From positions 8,686,501 through 8,750,500 of the forward strand of contig NZ_AP023356.1 of NCBI RefSeq assembly GCF_018324205.1: a stretch of DNA of 64,000 nucleotides. Direction: 5' to 3'. This document shows, piece after piece, positions 16,775 through 24,618 of this stretch; the stretch's first letter is position 1, and every line of letters starts with the position of its first letter. The notes under the pieces were generated by a model. It was not told the DNA's origin and did no database searches. It saw nothing but the letters and a program-made list of their open reading frames with translations. This DNA comes from Actinoplanes ianthinogenes. Lineage in GTDB: Bacteria > Actinomycetota > Actinomycetes > Mycobacteriales > Micromonosporaceae. The position numbers and the translations under genes were made by a program.

Positions 16775-17515
16775 ATGAATCGTCAACAGACCTCGGTGCT
16801 GATCACCGGAGCCAACAAGGGGCTGGGATTCGAGGCCGCGCGGCGGCTCGGCGACCTCGGCTGGCGGGTCTTCCTCGGCTCGCGTGACGTGACCCGCGGC
16901 CGAGCCGCCACCGGCAAACTCCTCGCCGCCGGCGCGGATGTCGTCCTGGTTCCGCTGGACGTCACGTCGGACGCGTCCGTCGCCGACGCCGTGCGCCTCG
17001 TCCGCGACCATACCGACACGCTCGACGTACTGATCAACAACGCGGGCGCGCCCGGGCGGATCGTCGCACCTGCCGACGCGACGGCCGACGAGCTGCACGC
17101 GGTCTACGACACCAATGTCTACGGGCCGATCCGGGTCACCCACGCGTTCCTGCCGCTGCTGCGCGCCGCCGAGAACCCGCGAGTGGTGATGGTGTCCAGC
17201 GGCGCCGGTTCCTTCGGCGTCATCACCGACCCGTCGCAGCCGGTCTCGACGATGCACGAGTTGGCGTACAGCTCGTCGAAGGCGGCCCTGAACATGATCA
17301 CCCTTCGGTACGCGCAGGCGTTGCCAGAGATCAAGTTCAACGTCGCCACACCGGGTGAGACCGCCAACCACAAGTTCGCCGCGACCGACATGAATCACCA
17401 CACCGGTCAGCTCACCGTCACCGAGGGCACCGACTCGATCCTCCGGCTCGCCACCATCGGCCGGGACGGCCCCACCGGCACCTTCATCGACCGCCTCGGC
17501 CCCATCGCCTGGTGA
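16775..17515 (+). CDS. SDR-family NAD(P)-dependent oxidoreductase
   Basis: A 246-residue classical SDR. It has TGANKGLG for cofactor binding, LDVLINNAGAP, the catalytic Ser in MVSSGAG and the YxxxK motif in YSSSKAALN. ATG 16775 follows a GACAGGGG site and starts directly at the fold (MNRQQTSVLITGA); the upstream extension to 16661 is not protein-like. The pattern matches carbonyl-reductase-like SDRs. It sits 201 bp after the LysR gene, perhaps as part of the same regulated group. Confidence 0.9.
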   Translation: MNRQQTSVLITGANKGLGFEAARRLGDLGWRVFLGSRDVTRGRAATGKLLAAGADVVLVPLDVTSDASVADAVRLVRDHTDTLDVLINNAGAPGRIVAPADATADELHAVYDTNVYGPIRVTHAFLPLLRAAENPRVVMVSSGAGSFGVITDPSQPVSTMHELAYSSSKAALNMITLRYAQALPEIKFNVATPGETANHKFAATDMNHHTGQLTVTEGTDSILRLATIGRDGPTGTFIDRLGPIAW

Positions 17516-17554
17516 TCGGCGGCGCTGCGATCCCTACCCGGCACGCATTCGTCC

Positions 17555-18370
17555 TCACGATCCGGCGCTGCCACGCCCACGAGTGCGGGCGCGCCGCCGG
17601 AGCAGGTCGGCGGTCTCGCCGTCGGCCGGCAGCCAGGCTTCGAGGTGGAGTTCGGCGAGGGTGACGTCGACCGCGGTCGCCAGCGAGGTCAGCGTAGTGA
17701 TGAGGCGCAGGGTCCCGTCGGCCGTACGCAGCCGCAGCGGCACCGCGAATCCGAGATAGTCGCGGTCGGTCGCCGGCAGCGCGGGCAGGTATCCCACAAG
17801 CTCCGTGACGAGCTCGTCGAGCCGCGCGTCCGGGTGACGGGCGGCTCGCGCCCTGAGCCCGGCCACGACGTGTCTGCCCCAGACGGCCAGATTCTCCACC
17901 CGGGCGGCCATGCCCTCCGGGTGGAGCGCCAGGCGCCAGATGTTCAGCGGTGGACGGCACAGTTCCGGCGAAGCACCCTCGGTCAGCAGATCGATCGCCG
18001 CATTGGCATCGACGATCTCGCCGTGTGGCCCGGCGATCAGCGCCGGATAGGGCATGTGCCCCGCGACGACCTGCCGAAGCGCCTGGCGGACCGGTTGCAG
18101 CCGCGGATCGTCCAGGCTGGTTTCGGTGTACGCGGCGGCGTATCCGGCTGCGGCCAGAAGCGTGTTGCGATCGCGCAGCGACAGGTCGAGCGACTCGGCC
18201 AGCCGCAGCACCAGATGCCGGCCGGGGGAGGAGCGGCCACCCTCGACGAAGCTGAGGTGCCGCTGGGTCGTGCCCGCGCGGGTCGCCAGCTCCAGCTGGC
18301 TGATGCGGCGAACATCCCGCCAGCGGCGCAGCTCGGCGCCGATGGTGCTGCCGGTTCCGGGACTGGTCAT
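17555..18370 (-). CDS. XRE-type regulator with MmyB-like ligand domain
   Basis: A 271-residue regulator. Residues 10-65 form an XRE HTH (LRRWRDVRRISQLELATRAG then RHLSFVEGGRS). Residues 95-260 match the MmyB-like ligand-binding domain found in many actinomycete regulators (ALIAGPHGEIVDANAAID, LNIWRLALHPEGM, DYLGFAVPLRL). Such proteins usually sit next to and control a single oxidoreductase gene. Here the target is the divergent dehydrogenase; a perfect palindrome lies between the two. Confidence 0.9.
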   Translation of the reverse strand: MTSPGTGSTIGAELRRWRDVRRISQLELATRAGTTQRHLSFVEGGRSSPGRHLVLRLAESLDLSLRDRNTLLAAAGYAAAYTETSLDDPRLQPVRQALRQVVAGHMPYPALIAGPHGEIVDANAAIDLLTEGASPELCRPPLNIWRLALHPEGMAARVENLAVWGRHVVAGLRARAARHPDARLDELVTELVGYLPALPATDRDYLGFAVPLRLRTADGTLRLITTLTSLATAVDVTLAELHLEAWLPADGETADLLRRRARTRGRGSAGS

Positions 18371-18404
18371 AAAGCTCTTTTATCCCCTCGGACGGCGGTC
18401 GGCT

Positions 18405-18420
18405 ATTCCCTGGAGGGAAT
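18405..18420. promoter_or_regulatory. Palindrome between divergent regulator and dehydrogenase
   Basis: ATTCCCTGGAGGGAAT is a perfect inverted repeat (7-bp arms, 2-bp centre) in the 113-bp divergent intergenic region. It lies 35 bp from the start of the XRE gene and 64 bp from the dehydrogenase ATG. It is the only clear symmetric site there and is the best operator candidate. Confidence 0.55.
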
Positions 18421-18483
18421 TGGCGGGGCGCCACAACGCGCGAACGATCGGTCCCATGACCGAAACAAGGTGGGAGGCTGCCG

Positions 18484-19680
18484 ATGCGTAGCTGGAGCGC
18501 GACCCCCGGCCTGGGAATGGAAGGGCTGGCGCTGCGGGAGGGTCCGTCGCCGGAGCCAGGCCCGGGTGAGGTGCTCGTCGCGGTACGTGCCGTGTCGCTG
18601 AGCTATCGCGAACTGCTGGTCCTGCAGGGCCGGTACGCACTGCCGGTCAAACCGGAGCTCGTGCCGGTGTCCGACGGCGCCGGCGAGGTCGTCGCGGCCG
18701 GCCCCGGCGTCCGCGGTGTCCAGGTCGGCGATCGTGTCACGGCGACGCTGTTTCCGACGTGGCAGTACGGTCCCTTCGGATCGGAACACCTCGCGCAGTT
18801 GGGTGGCTCGCTGGACGGGATGCTCGCCGAACTGGTCGTGTTGCCGGAGACGGCGTTGGTGCCGGTGCCGGACCATCTGTCGTTCGCCGAGGCTGCCACC
18901 CTGCCCTGCGCCGGTGTGACCGCATGGAACGCCCTCGCCGGCGTGGTGGCCGGCGACACGGTAGTCACGCTGGGCGCCGGTGGGGTGTCGCTCTTCGCGA
19001 TCCAGCTCGCCAAGATTCGTGGCGCTCGCGTCATCGCGACCACCAGCAGCGCCGACAAAGCGCGAAAGCTGCGCGACCTCGGCGCCGATGAGGTCGTGGA
19101 CTATCGGGTCCAACCCGATTGGCCGGCCCGGGTGCGCGAACTGACCGCGGGCCGCGGGGCGGATCGGCTCGTCGATGTCGTCGGCGACCTGCCGCCATCG
19201 TTGCGCGCCACGGCCATCGGGGGACAGGTGGCGCTGGTCGGATTCGTCGGGGGCGCCCCGCCCGCACTGGATCCCCGGCTGCTGTTCCAGTCGGGAGCCA
19301 CCATTCGTACGGTGGCGGTCGGCAGCCGCGCGCAATTCCTCGAGATGAATCGGGCCATCGCGGTCGCCCGGCTGCGTCCGGTCGTCGATCGGGTCTTCCC
19401 GTTCTCGGAGGCGGTCGACGCCTACCGGTACTACGCGGCAAGACAGCCGTTGGGAAAGGTCGTGATCGAGGTGACCGGCTCGCCGCTGCCGCACGGTGAG
19501 GATCGCACCGATGCGCTGACCGGGGTGCGCGCTCCTGCCGCGCACCCCGGTGGCAGCGGCTATCCGGCCGGTGACCGGACCAGCCGGGGGCTGCCGGTCG
19601 AGCCGAACGCCAGCGACCCCAGCGGCGCCGGGACACCGGACTGCGGTGGGCCCAGCACCGCCAGCGCCTCGACCCAGTAA
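18484..19680 (+). CDS. Medium-chain alcohol dehydrogenase-like oxidoreductase with C-terminal tail
   Basis: A 398-residue MDR-superfamily protein. The N-terminal GroES-like part includes PGPGEVLVAVRA and VSDGAGEVVAAGPGV; the Rossmann part has VTLGAGGVSLFAIQLAK and GADEVVDY. The zinc ligands of classical ADHs are not evident, so it resembles the quinone-oxidoreductase/crotonyl type. The family normally ends at the GKVVIEV motif (about residue 328). Here the frame runs about 65 residues further, through a hairpin and into the 3' end of the opposite gene. That tail is low-complexity and probably reflects a lost stop codon. The start ATG 18484 has GGGAGG upstream. Confidence 0.88.
   Translation: MRSWSATPGLGMEGLALREGPSPEPGPGEVLVAVRAVSLSYRELLVLQGRYALPVKPELVPVSDGAGEVVAAGPGVRGVQVGDRVTATLFPTWQYGPFGSEHLAQLGGSLDGMLAELVVLPETALVPVPDHLSFAEAATLPCAGVTAWNALAGVVAGDTVVTLGAGGVSLFAIQLAKIRGARVIATTSSADKARKLRDLGADEVVDYRVQPDWPARVRELTAGRGADRLVDVVGDLPPSLRATAIGGQVALVGFVGGAPPALDPRLLFQSGATIRTVAVGSRAQFLEMNRAIAVARLRPVVDRVFPFSEAVDAYRYYAARQPLGKVVIEVTGSPLPHGEDRTDALTGVRAPAAHPGGSGYPAGDRTSRGLPVEPNASDPSGAGTPDCGGPSTASASTQ
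19520..19550. terminator. Perfect 12-bp hairpin between convergent genes
   Basis: CCGGGGTGCGCG (19520-19531) and CGCGCACCCCGG (19539-19550) pair perfectly around a 7-nt loop. It lies 10 bp beyond the stop of the GH81 gene and inside the C-terminal extension of the dehydrogenase frame. It looks like a bidirectional terminator. Confidence 0.65.
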
Positions 19681-21710
19681 CGGACCATCGCCCGGCTGGT
19701 GCTCTCCTCACGGCTGACTCCCGCGTCGAGCCGGCGGCGCGCGGCCGCCGGGTCGGACAGCGCCAGATCGGCGGCGAAGAGGTCGCCCCAGACGCGCGGG
19801 CTGGGACCGAGCTCCCGCTCGCGCGTCTCGGACGGGCCACGGTAGAACGAGCCGGCGGTCAGCGGCAGCAGCTGGATGCCCAGGATCGACTCCGGTTTCG
19901 GGTCGAACCAGGTGGCGTAATCGATTTTGGCGTCCCACACGATCCCGGCGGTGGTGTGCGCGTATCCCGCCGGCCGGGTCAGCCCGGCGCCGAGCCAGTA
20001 CAACCGTGCCGTCGCCGCCTCCATCGCGTAGTGGGCCGCGCCGTATCCGGTCATCGCCTTGTTGCCCCGGACCAGCCCCCAGCGGGCCACCGCCTCCCAG
20101 GCCGCCACCGCCTCGCTCGACGACTCCTGGTTGTTGCCGTCGGCGAACGGCGCGAAGCCCGAAGCGGCCGAGCTGCCGAGATAGGCGTTGAAGGCCCGGA
20201 ACGGGGGCAGCCCGGACGCCGGACCGATGGCGAGCGACCCGGCGTAGTCGCGGACGATCAGGTCGACCACGTCGCCGTAGTCGCGGGCGAACGACGGCTC
20301 GGCCGACGCGAGCACGGAGGCGGCGCGGACCAGGTAGCCGTACTGGAAATGATGGTCGTTGTAGTCCTGAGCGCCGAACTCGGCCGGCACGGCGATCAGG
20401 CCGCCCCACGCCTTGTCATATCCGAAGTAGCGCCCGTCGGACGGCCCGGAGTAGGTCAGCCAGTCGATCAGTAGCGGCCGCAGGCGGGAGAGAGCCGTCG
20501 CACGCTCCTGTTTCGCACCCACCGCTGCCGCCACCTCGGCGATGGTGGCGAGCCGGCCGAGCTCCTTGAGCCCGAAATAGCTCCCGCCCGCGCCTTCCGG
20601 GTCCGCCAGGTCCCGCGCGAGGTCCTCGCGGACCGCGCGGCTCGCCGCCGCGCTCAGCGGCACCTGCGGCACGGCGGTCAGCAGCCCCGGCATCGGAACC
20701 CGCACCCGCACCGTGCCGGTCGAGACCAGCGACATCGTCCCGCGGGCGTCCGGATAGGAGCCGGCCACGGCGGCCGGTCCGGGCAGCAGCCCGCTCTGCT
20801 GGTGCGGCAGCAGCGCCCACACCCCGGCCCCACCGCCGGCTCGCCGTGCCGTGAGCGTCTGGGTGACCGTCCCCGCCGCGGCGTCGTAGGTCATCGCCGC
20901 CGTGGTCTGCACCACCGGGTCGGCGGTGCTCGCCCGTTCCCAGCTCGCCCGATCGCTGCCGTCCGGCACGCGGGCGACGGCCAGCTGCTCACCGGACCCG
21001 GTGACCGTGGAGCCGCTGAGCGCCAGGCCGTCGCCGATGACGTCCCACCGGCCGCCCGCGATGTCGAGCCGGGCACGCGCGGCCGTGCTCCCCACATCGC
21101 GGAAAGCACCGGTCAGGCTGGGCTTCGCACCCTGGAAGCGGAGCCAGACCACCGGGCTGCCCTGCACCAGGGTGACGTCGACCGTCCCCCCACCGGCCAG
21201 TTCCACGCGCAGCACGACGTGGAACGCGCCGTAGCCGGCCACCCGCACCGCCCCGGTCGCCGCGCTGACGGTCAGCGCCGGAAGGAACGGCGTGGTGATG
21301 GCGTTGGCGGAGGCCGTGACCGGCGCGCCGCTGATCTGCACGCCCGCGTCAGCGGCTCGCACCGCCAGCGGGTGCGTCCAGATCGGCTGGGTACGCGGTC
21401 CGGTCAGCGCGGAACTCCACCACTGGTTGGTCGGGACCGCCTGGCCGGCGAGAGCACCGGCCTGATCCGGGTTCTTCGTCGGCCGGGCCGCGGCCGGCAG
21501 GGTGTCGGCGATGCTGCCGGTGCCGGACACCCGGGGCACGGTGATCGGCGACGCCGAGGCGTCCTCCATGACCGGCCCGGCGTCCGGCGCCGCCGCGTCC
21601 ACGACCGGTCCGGCGTCCGGCGCCGCCGCTTCACCGGCCGGCTCGGCGGAGCAGGCGGCCACTGTGACGAGTGCTACCACCGCGACCGCGGCCCGTAGGC
21701 GAGGGATCAT
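19560..21710 (-). CDS. GH81 endo-beta-1,3-glucanase, lipoprotein
   Basis: A 716-residue exported glycoside hydrolase of family 81. The signal ends in the lipobox VAAC with Cys20, so it should be anchored to the outer face of the membrane. An Ala/Asp/Pro linker (about 21-60) precedes the catalytic region. Family motifs are NQWWSSAL, DYNDHHFQYGY (449-459, catalytic Asp) and NQESSSEA with Glu529 and Glu533, the glutamate pair carrying the nucleophile. GH81 enzymes cut beta-1,3-glucan. ATG 21710 overlaps the stop of the upstream adaptor gene (ATGA), so it is translationally coupled to the synthase operon. It may trim the nascent glucan, as BcsZ does for cellulose. The last 121 bp overlap the convergent dehydrogenase frame. 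Confidence 0.9.
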   Translation of the reverse strand: MIPRLRAAVAVVALVTVAACSAEPAGEAAAPDAGPVVDAAAPDAGPVMEDASASPITVPRVSGTGSIADTLPAAARPTKNPDQAGALAGQAVPTNQWWSSALTGPRTQPIWTHPLAVRAADAGVQISGAPVTASANAITTPFLPALTVSAATGAVRVAGYGAFHVVLRVELAGGGTVDVTLVQGSPVVWLRFQGAKPSLTGAFRDVGSTAARARLDIAGGRWDVIGDGLALSGSTVTGSGEQLAVARVPDGSDRASWERASTADPVVQTTAAMTYDAAAGTVTQTLTARRAGGGAGVWALLPHQQSGLLPGPAAVAGSYPDARGTMSLVSTGTVRVRVPMPGLLTAVPQVPLSAAASRAVREDLARDLADPEGAGGSYFGLKELGRLATIAEVAAAVGAKQERATALSRLRPLLIDWLTYSGPSDGRYFGYDKAWGGLIAVPAEFGAQDYNDHHFQYGYLVRAASVLASAEPSFARDYGDVVDLIVRDYAGSLAIGPASGLPPFRAFNAYLGSSAASGFAPFADGNNQESSSEAVAAWEAVARWGLVRGNKAMTGYGAAHYAMEAATARLYWLGAGLTRPAGYAHTTAGIVWDAKIDYATWFDPKPESILGIQLLPLTAGSFYRGPSETRERELGPSPRVWGDLFAADLALSDPAAARRRLDAGVSREESTSRAMVRYWVEALAVLGPPQSGVPAPLGSLAFGSTGSPRLVRSPAG

Positions 21711-22483
21711 GCGCTGTTCACCGCCGGGGTGCCACCGGCGGCCGTGGTGGTGTCCACCACGGCGCGGAACCGCAGTCCGGGCACGAGCGTGCGCACGGTC
21801 GACAGCGCCGCCGGGTCGGGCCGCAACACGACGGTGAGCAGGTCGGAGGGCGCCGTCGCGCCGTCGCTGCCGACCTTGGGCTCGACCTCTTCGAGCGTGG
21901 TGACGATCCGGCCGGGCAGACCGGGCCCCGAGACGTAGGCGGTCATCCGCAGCCGGAGCTTGCGCAGCGTCTCGAGTGGCACGTCGACACGGAAGGTGAG
22001 CCGGGACGGGTCGTAGAGCGTGATGATCGGCTCGCCGGCCCGGGCGATCTGCCCCGGTGCGACGTTGATCTCGGTGACGATACCGGCGGCCGGCGCCTTC
22101 AGTTGCTGCACGCGGGACCCGCGGCCGTCGGCGGTGCGGGTGATCGTGGCGAGGGGCGCGCCGGCGGTCACACTGTCCCGCTCGGCGATCACCACCCGGT
22201 TGACGACCGAGGCGTCGGGCGAACCCACGGTGATCGGCTGGGCGGCCAGCACCGCCGTGCCGGCGTCCAGCATGGTCCGCTCGGCGAGACGTTGCCGCAC
22301 GATGTACGTGCCGCCCGCGACAGCGGCCGCCAGCAAGATCAAGACCACGATCAGCGTACGGATGAAGCGCGCCACCGCCCGCCATCGCTGTTTCCTCGGC
22401 GGGGCGGGCGCCGGTCCGGGCTGTTCGGCCTCACTCGGTGCGGAGTCGGGTTCGATGCTGGTCTTCTCGATGGTGGTGCTCAT
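21707..22483 (-). CDS. HlyD-like membrane-anchored adaptor protein
   Basis: A 258-residue protein with a Pro-rich cytoplasmic start, one membrane helix (about 43-62, TLIVVLILLAAAVAGGTYIV) and an extracytoplasmic domain. The latter contains a biotinyl-lipoyl-like hairpin split around a short insert (VVNRVVIAERDSVTAGAPL, then APAAGIVTEINVAPGQIARA) and a beta-barrel region, as in HlyD/periplasmic adaptors and the alginate protein Alg44. It is too short to span two membranes, which fits a Gram-positive. GAGAGG precedes the ATG at 22483. Lying between the synthase and the glucanase genes, it probably helps pass the polymer out of the synthase. Confidence 0.82.
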   Translation of the reverse strand: MSTTIEKTSIEPDSAPSEAEQPGPAPAPPRKQRWRAVARFIRTLIVVLILLAAAVAGGTYIVRQRLAERTMLDAGTAVLAAQPITVGSPDASVVNRVVIAERDSVTAGAPLATITRTADGRGSRVQQLKAPAAGIVTEINVAPGQIARAGEPIITLYDPSRLTFRVDVPLETLRKLRLRMTAYVSGPGLPGRIVTTLEEVEPKVGSDGATAPSDLLTVVLRPDPAALSTVRTLVPGLRFRAVVDTTTAAGGTPAVNSA

Positions 22484-22577
22484 GGTCAGGCCTCTCTCGG
22501 AGGAAGTCGTCGTGTCGGGCGCGGGCCGCGACGGCGGAGCGATCGTGGTGCCGCCGAGCCCGGAGCGGGCGGGCAGT

Positions 22578-22597
22578 GCCCGGGACCCGTCCCGGGC
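22578..22597 (-). other. Intra-operon hairpin
   Basis: GCCCGGGA and TCCCGGGC form a perfect 8-bp stem with a 4-nt loop, inside the 140-bp gap between the synthase stop and the adaptor start. It could cause partial termination or stabilise the upstream mRNA so that the synthase and accessory genes are made in different amounts. Confidence 0.4.
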
Positions 22598-22623
22598 CGG
22601 CGCCGGGGTGTCGAGGAGCGGGG

Positions 22624-24267
22624 TCAGGCGCTGGCCGGGACCGGCTGTGACTCCGAGCCGGACTCCAGGGCGATACGGGGCGGCGCGGGCAGCTCCCGGG
22701 TCACCGGCCGCCGCGGTCCCACCTCGGGCGTGGCAGGCGTGGTGAACCGGCGGCGGATGCGGCCGCCGGTGACCGATTCGATGATCATCCGGCCGAGAAT
22801 GAGCACGATCATGCTCGCCCAGCCGACCGAGAGCCAGGTCGGCGCCGGGTCGGCCATCACCAGGACACCGACGACGATGGCGGTGGTGTTCAGCAGCAAC
22901 AGGGCGACCAGCGGCATGACGGCCCACAGCGACCGCGCGTTGTCGCCGCCGGCGTTGGTGGCCTTCCATTTCGCCGGCCGGCCGAGCAGCACGCCGGCCA
23001 GCGCTCGCAGGTGCACGGGGACCGCACCGATGCTGGCCACGATCGCGGACAGCTTGAACCCGCCTGACTGCAACCAGGTGACCAGCAGCACGGCAGCCTG
23101 GAACGGCAGGTAGTGGGTGGCCCAGGCGAAGCCGTCGGCGCGGATCGGGCTCAGCGCGAAGAGCAGGTAGAGCGACGGGAACAGCATGAAGGTCAGCATT
23201 GCCAGGGACAGCAGGTAATGCGTGCCGCAGAAGAGGTACTGCAGGCGCTGGTCGATGGTGAGGCCGCTGCCGCGTTTGAGCAGCCGGCCGCGGAGCAGTA
23301 CCTCGAAGCCGCCACTGGCCCACCGCATCTGCTGCTTGAGGTAGGACGGGACGTCCTCCGGGGCGAGGCCGCGGGCCAGCACCTGCGGCACGTAGATCGA
23401 CTTCCATCCGTCCTTGTGCAGCTCGATCGAGGTCCAGATGTCCTCGGAGTTGCTGCCCGTCCAGATGCCGCCGATGCCGTCCAGGGCCGCCCGCCGGAAC
23501 ATGACGTTCGTCCCGACGCAGAACGCGGCGTTGAAGTGGTTCTTGCCGGGGCAGACCAGCTCGTAGAAGATGCGCTGGGCCTCGCCGGATCCGGTGGCGA
23601 CCAGGTTGACGTTGTTGGTGTACGACTGCGGGGACTGCACGAACGCGACATCCGGGTCCTGGAAGTGCGGCAGGATGCTGAGCAGGAAATTGCGTTCGGG
23701 CACGTGGTCGGCGTCGAAGATGACGACGAACTCGCCGTCGGTGCGGGCCAGCCCGGCGTTGACGTTGCCGGCCTTGGCGTGGGCCCCGCCCGGCCGCCGC
23801 AGATATCCGACCCCGGCCTCTCCAGCGATTCGCTGCAATGCGTCGCTGTCGCCGTCGTCGAGCAGGAAGGTGCGGTGCGGCAGGTCCATGTCGCGGGCGG
23901 CGAGGACGGTGGCCCGCACCATTGCGGGATCCTCCCCGTAAGCGGTGATGAACACGTCGATGGATGGCACCTCGGCGCCGGCCCGCAGCCGGTTGCGCCA
24001 GACGACGACATCCACCGGCTCGGGCTGGTCGTCGTGGGCCAGGATGGTCCACCAGGTGCCGATCAGGTGCAGCGCGGTCAGGCCCTCGGCCGCCAGCATG
24101 GCGATCCACAGCCAGGTGGGTCCGCGGTACGCCGGGTTGAGCAGGAACAGCTGGTAGAAGACGGTCGCGGCGAGCGCGGCGATGATCGCGACGCGGGTCG
24201 AGCGCTGCAGCTTCCGCCAGGCCAGGCGGGTGCCCGGCCTGGCCGAAGGTACGGGCGGTGCCGTCAT
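22624..24267 (-). CDS. Processive GT2 polysaccharide synthase (cellulose/curdlan synthase-like)
   Basis: A 547-residue inner-membrane glycosyltransferase. Two N-terminal helices (about 25-75) precede the GT2 domain, which carries all four signatures of processive beta-glycan synthases: DDG (137-139), DADH (185-188), SED (274-276) and QQMRW (312-316). Several C-terminal helices form the channel (about 340-490). No PilZ domain is present, so direct c-di-GMP activation as in BcsA is not expected. GGGAG precedes ATG 24267; the upstream ATG at 24297 is less likely. The gene heads an operon with an adaptor and a GH81 beta-1,3-glucanase, so the product is more likely a beta-1,3-glucan than cellulose (inference). 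Confidence 0.9.
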   Translation of the reverse strand: MTAPPVPSARPGTRLAWRKLQRSTRVAIIAALAATVFYQLFLLNPAYRGPTWLWIAMLAAEGLTALHLIGTWWTILAHDDQPEPVDVVVWRNRLRAGAEVPSIDVFITAYGEDPAMVRATVLAARDMDLPHRTFLLDDGDSDALQRIAGEAGVGYLRRPGGAHAKAGNVNAGLARTDGEFVVIFDADHVPERNFLLSILPHFQDPDVAFVQSPQSYTNNVNLVATGSGEAQRIFYELVCPGKNHFNAAFCVGTNVMFRRAALDGIGGIWTGSNSEDIWTSIELHKDGWKSIYVPQVLARGLAPEDVPSYLKQQMRWASGGFEVLLRGRLLKRGSGLTIDQRLQYLFCGTHYLLSLAMLTFMLFPSLYLLFALSPIRADGFAWATHYLPFQAAVLLVTWLQSGGFKLSAIVASIGAVPVHLRALAGVLLGRPAKWKATNAGGDNARSLWAVMPLVALLLLNTTAIVVGVLVMADPAPTWLSVGWASMIVLILGRMIIESVTGGRIRRRFTTPATPEVGPRRPVTRELPAPPRIALESGSESQPVPASA

Positions 24268-24618
24268 GAATGCTCCCAGATCTTCGGCATCCAGCACCGT
24301 GGATTCGGTGCCGTCACCTACAGAACCGCAAAAGTCGTCGATTCGCGAGTGCTGGCGCCGATTAATCTGGTGTCAATGTTTCCAGGCTGTAGATTTTTCA
24401 TTGCGGCCTTGTCGCCGGATTTAATCGATCAATTCCCGCACCCTTCCGAGCTGCGGTTAATCCGTGGCCCCGGTTAAAAGAAAGTATCTTCTTGGAAACT
24501 ATTCGATCGACCGATAAGTTGATCAGTGAGCGACGTTACATCCCGCGGGAAACGGAAAGCGAGGCCCGCGAAACGTCCTGGGAATGAGGCGGCGCCCATC
24601 CTGAAACATGTGACGCCA
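24268..24618 (-). promoter_or_regulatory. AT-rich leader/promoter region of the synthase operon
   Basis: These 351 bp hold no gene. The middle (about 24360-24540) is the most AT-rich stretch in the window, with runs such as TTTTTCATTG and GGTTAAAAGAAAGTA. On the minus strand a TTGACA hexamer lies about 110 bp before the ATG, but I see no convincing -10 at the right spacing. Several short inverted repeats (for example AAGAA/TTCTT around 24480-24496) suggest a structured leader. I could not match it to a known c-di-GMP or c-di-AMP riboswitch by eye. Confidence 0.45.

Noticed and set aside
21707..24109. Continuous minus-strand frame joining part of the GT2 region to the adaptor
   Set aside because: Upstream of ATG 22483 this frame is shadow of GT2; the GT2 reading in another frame carries all catalytic motifs.
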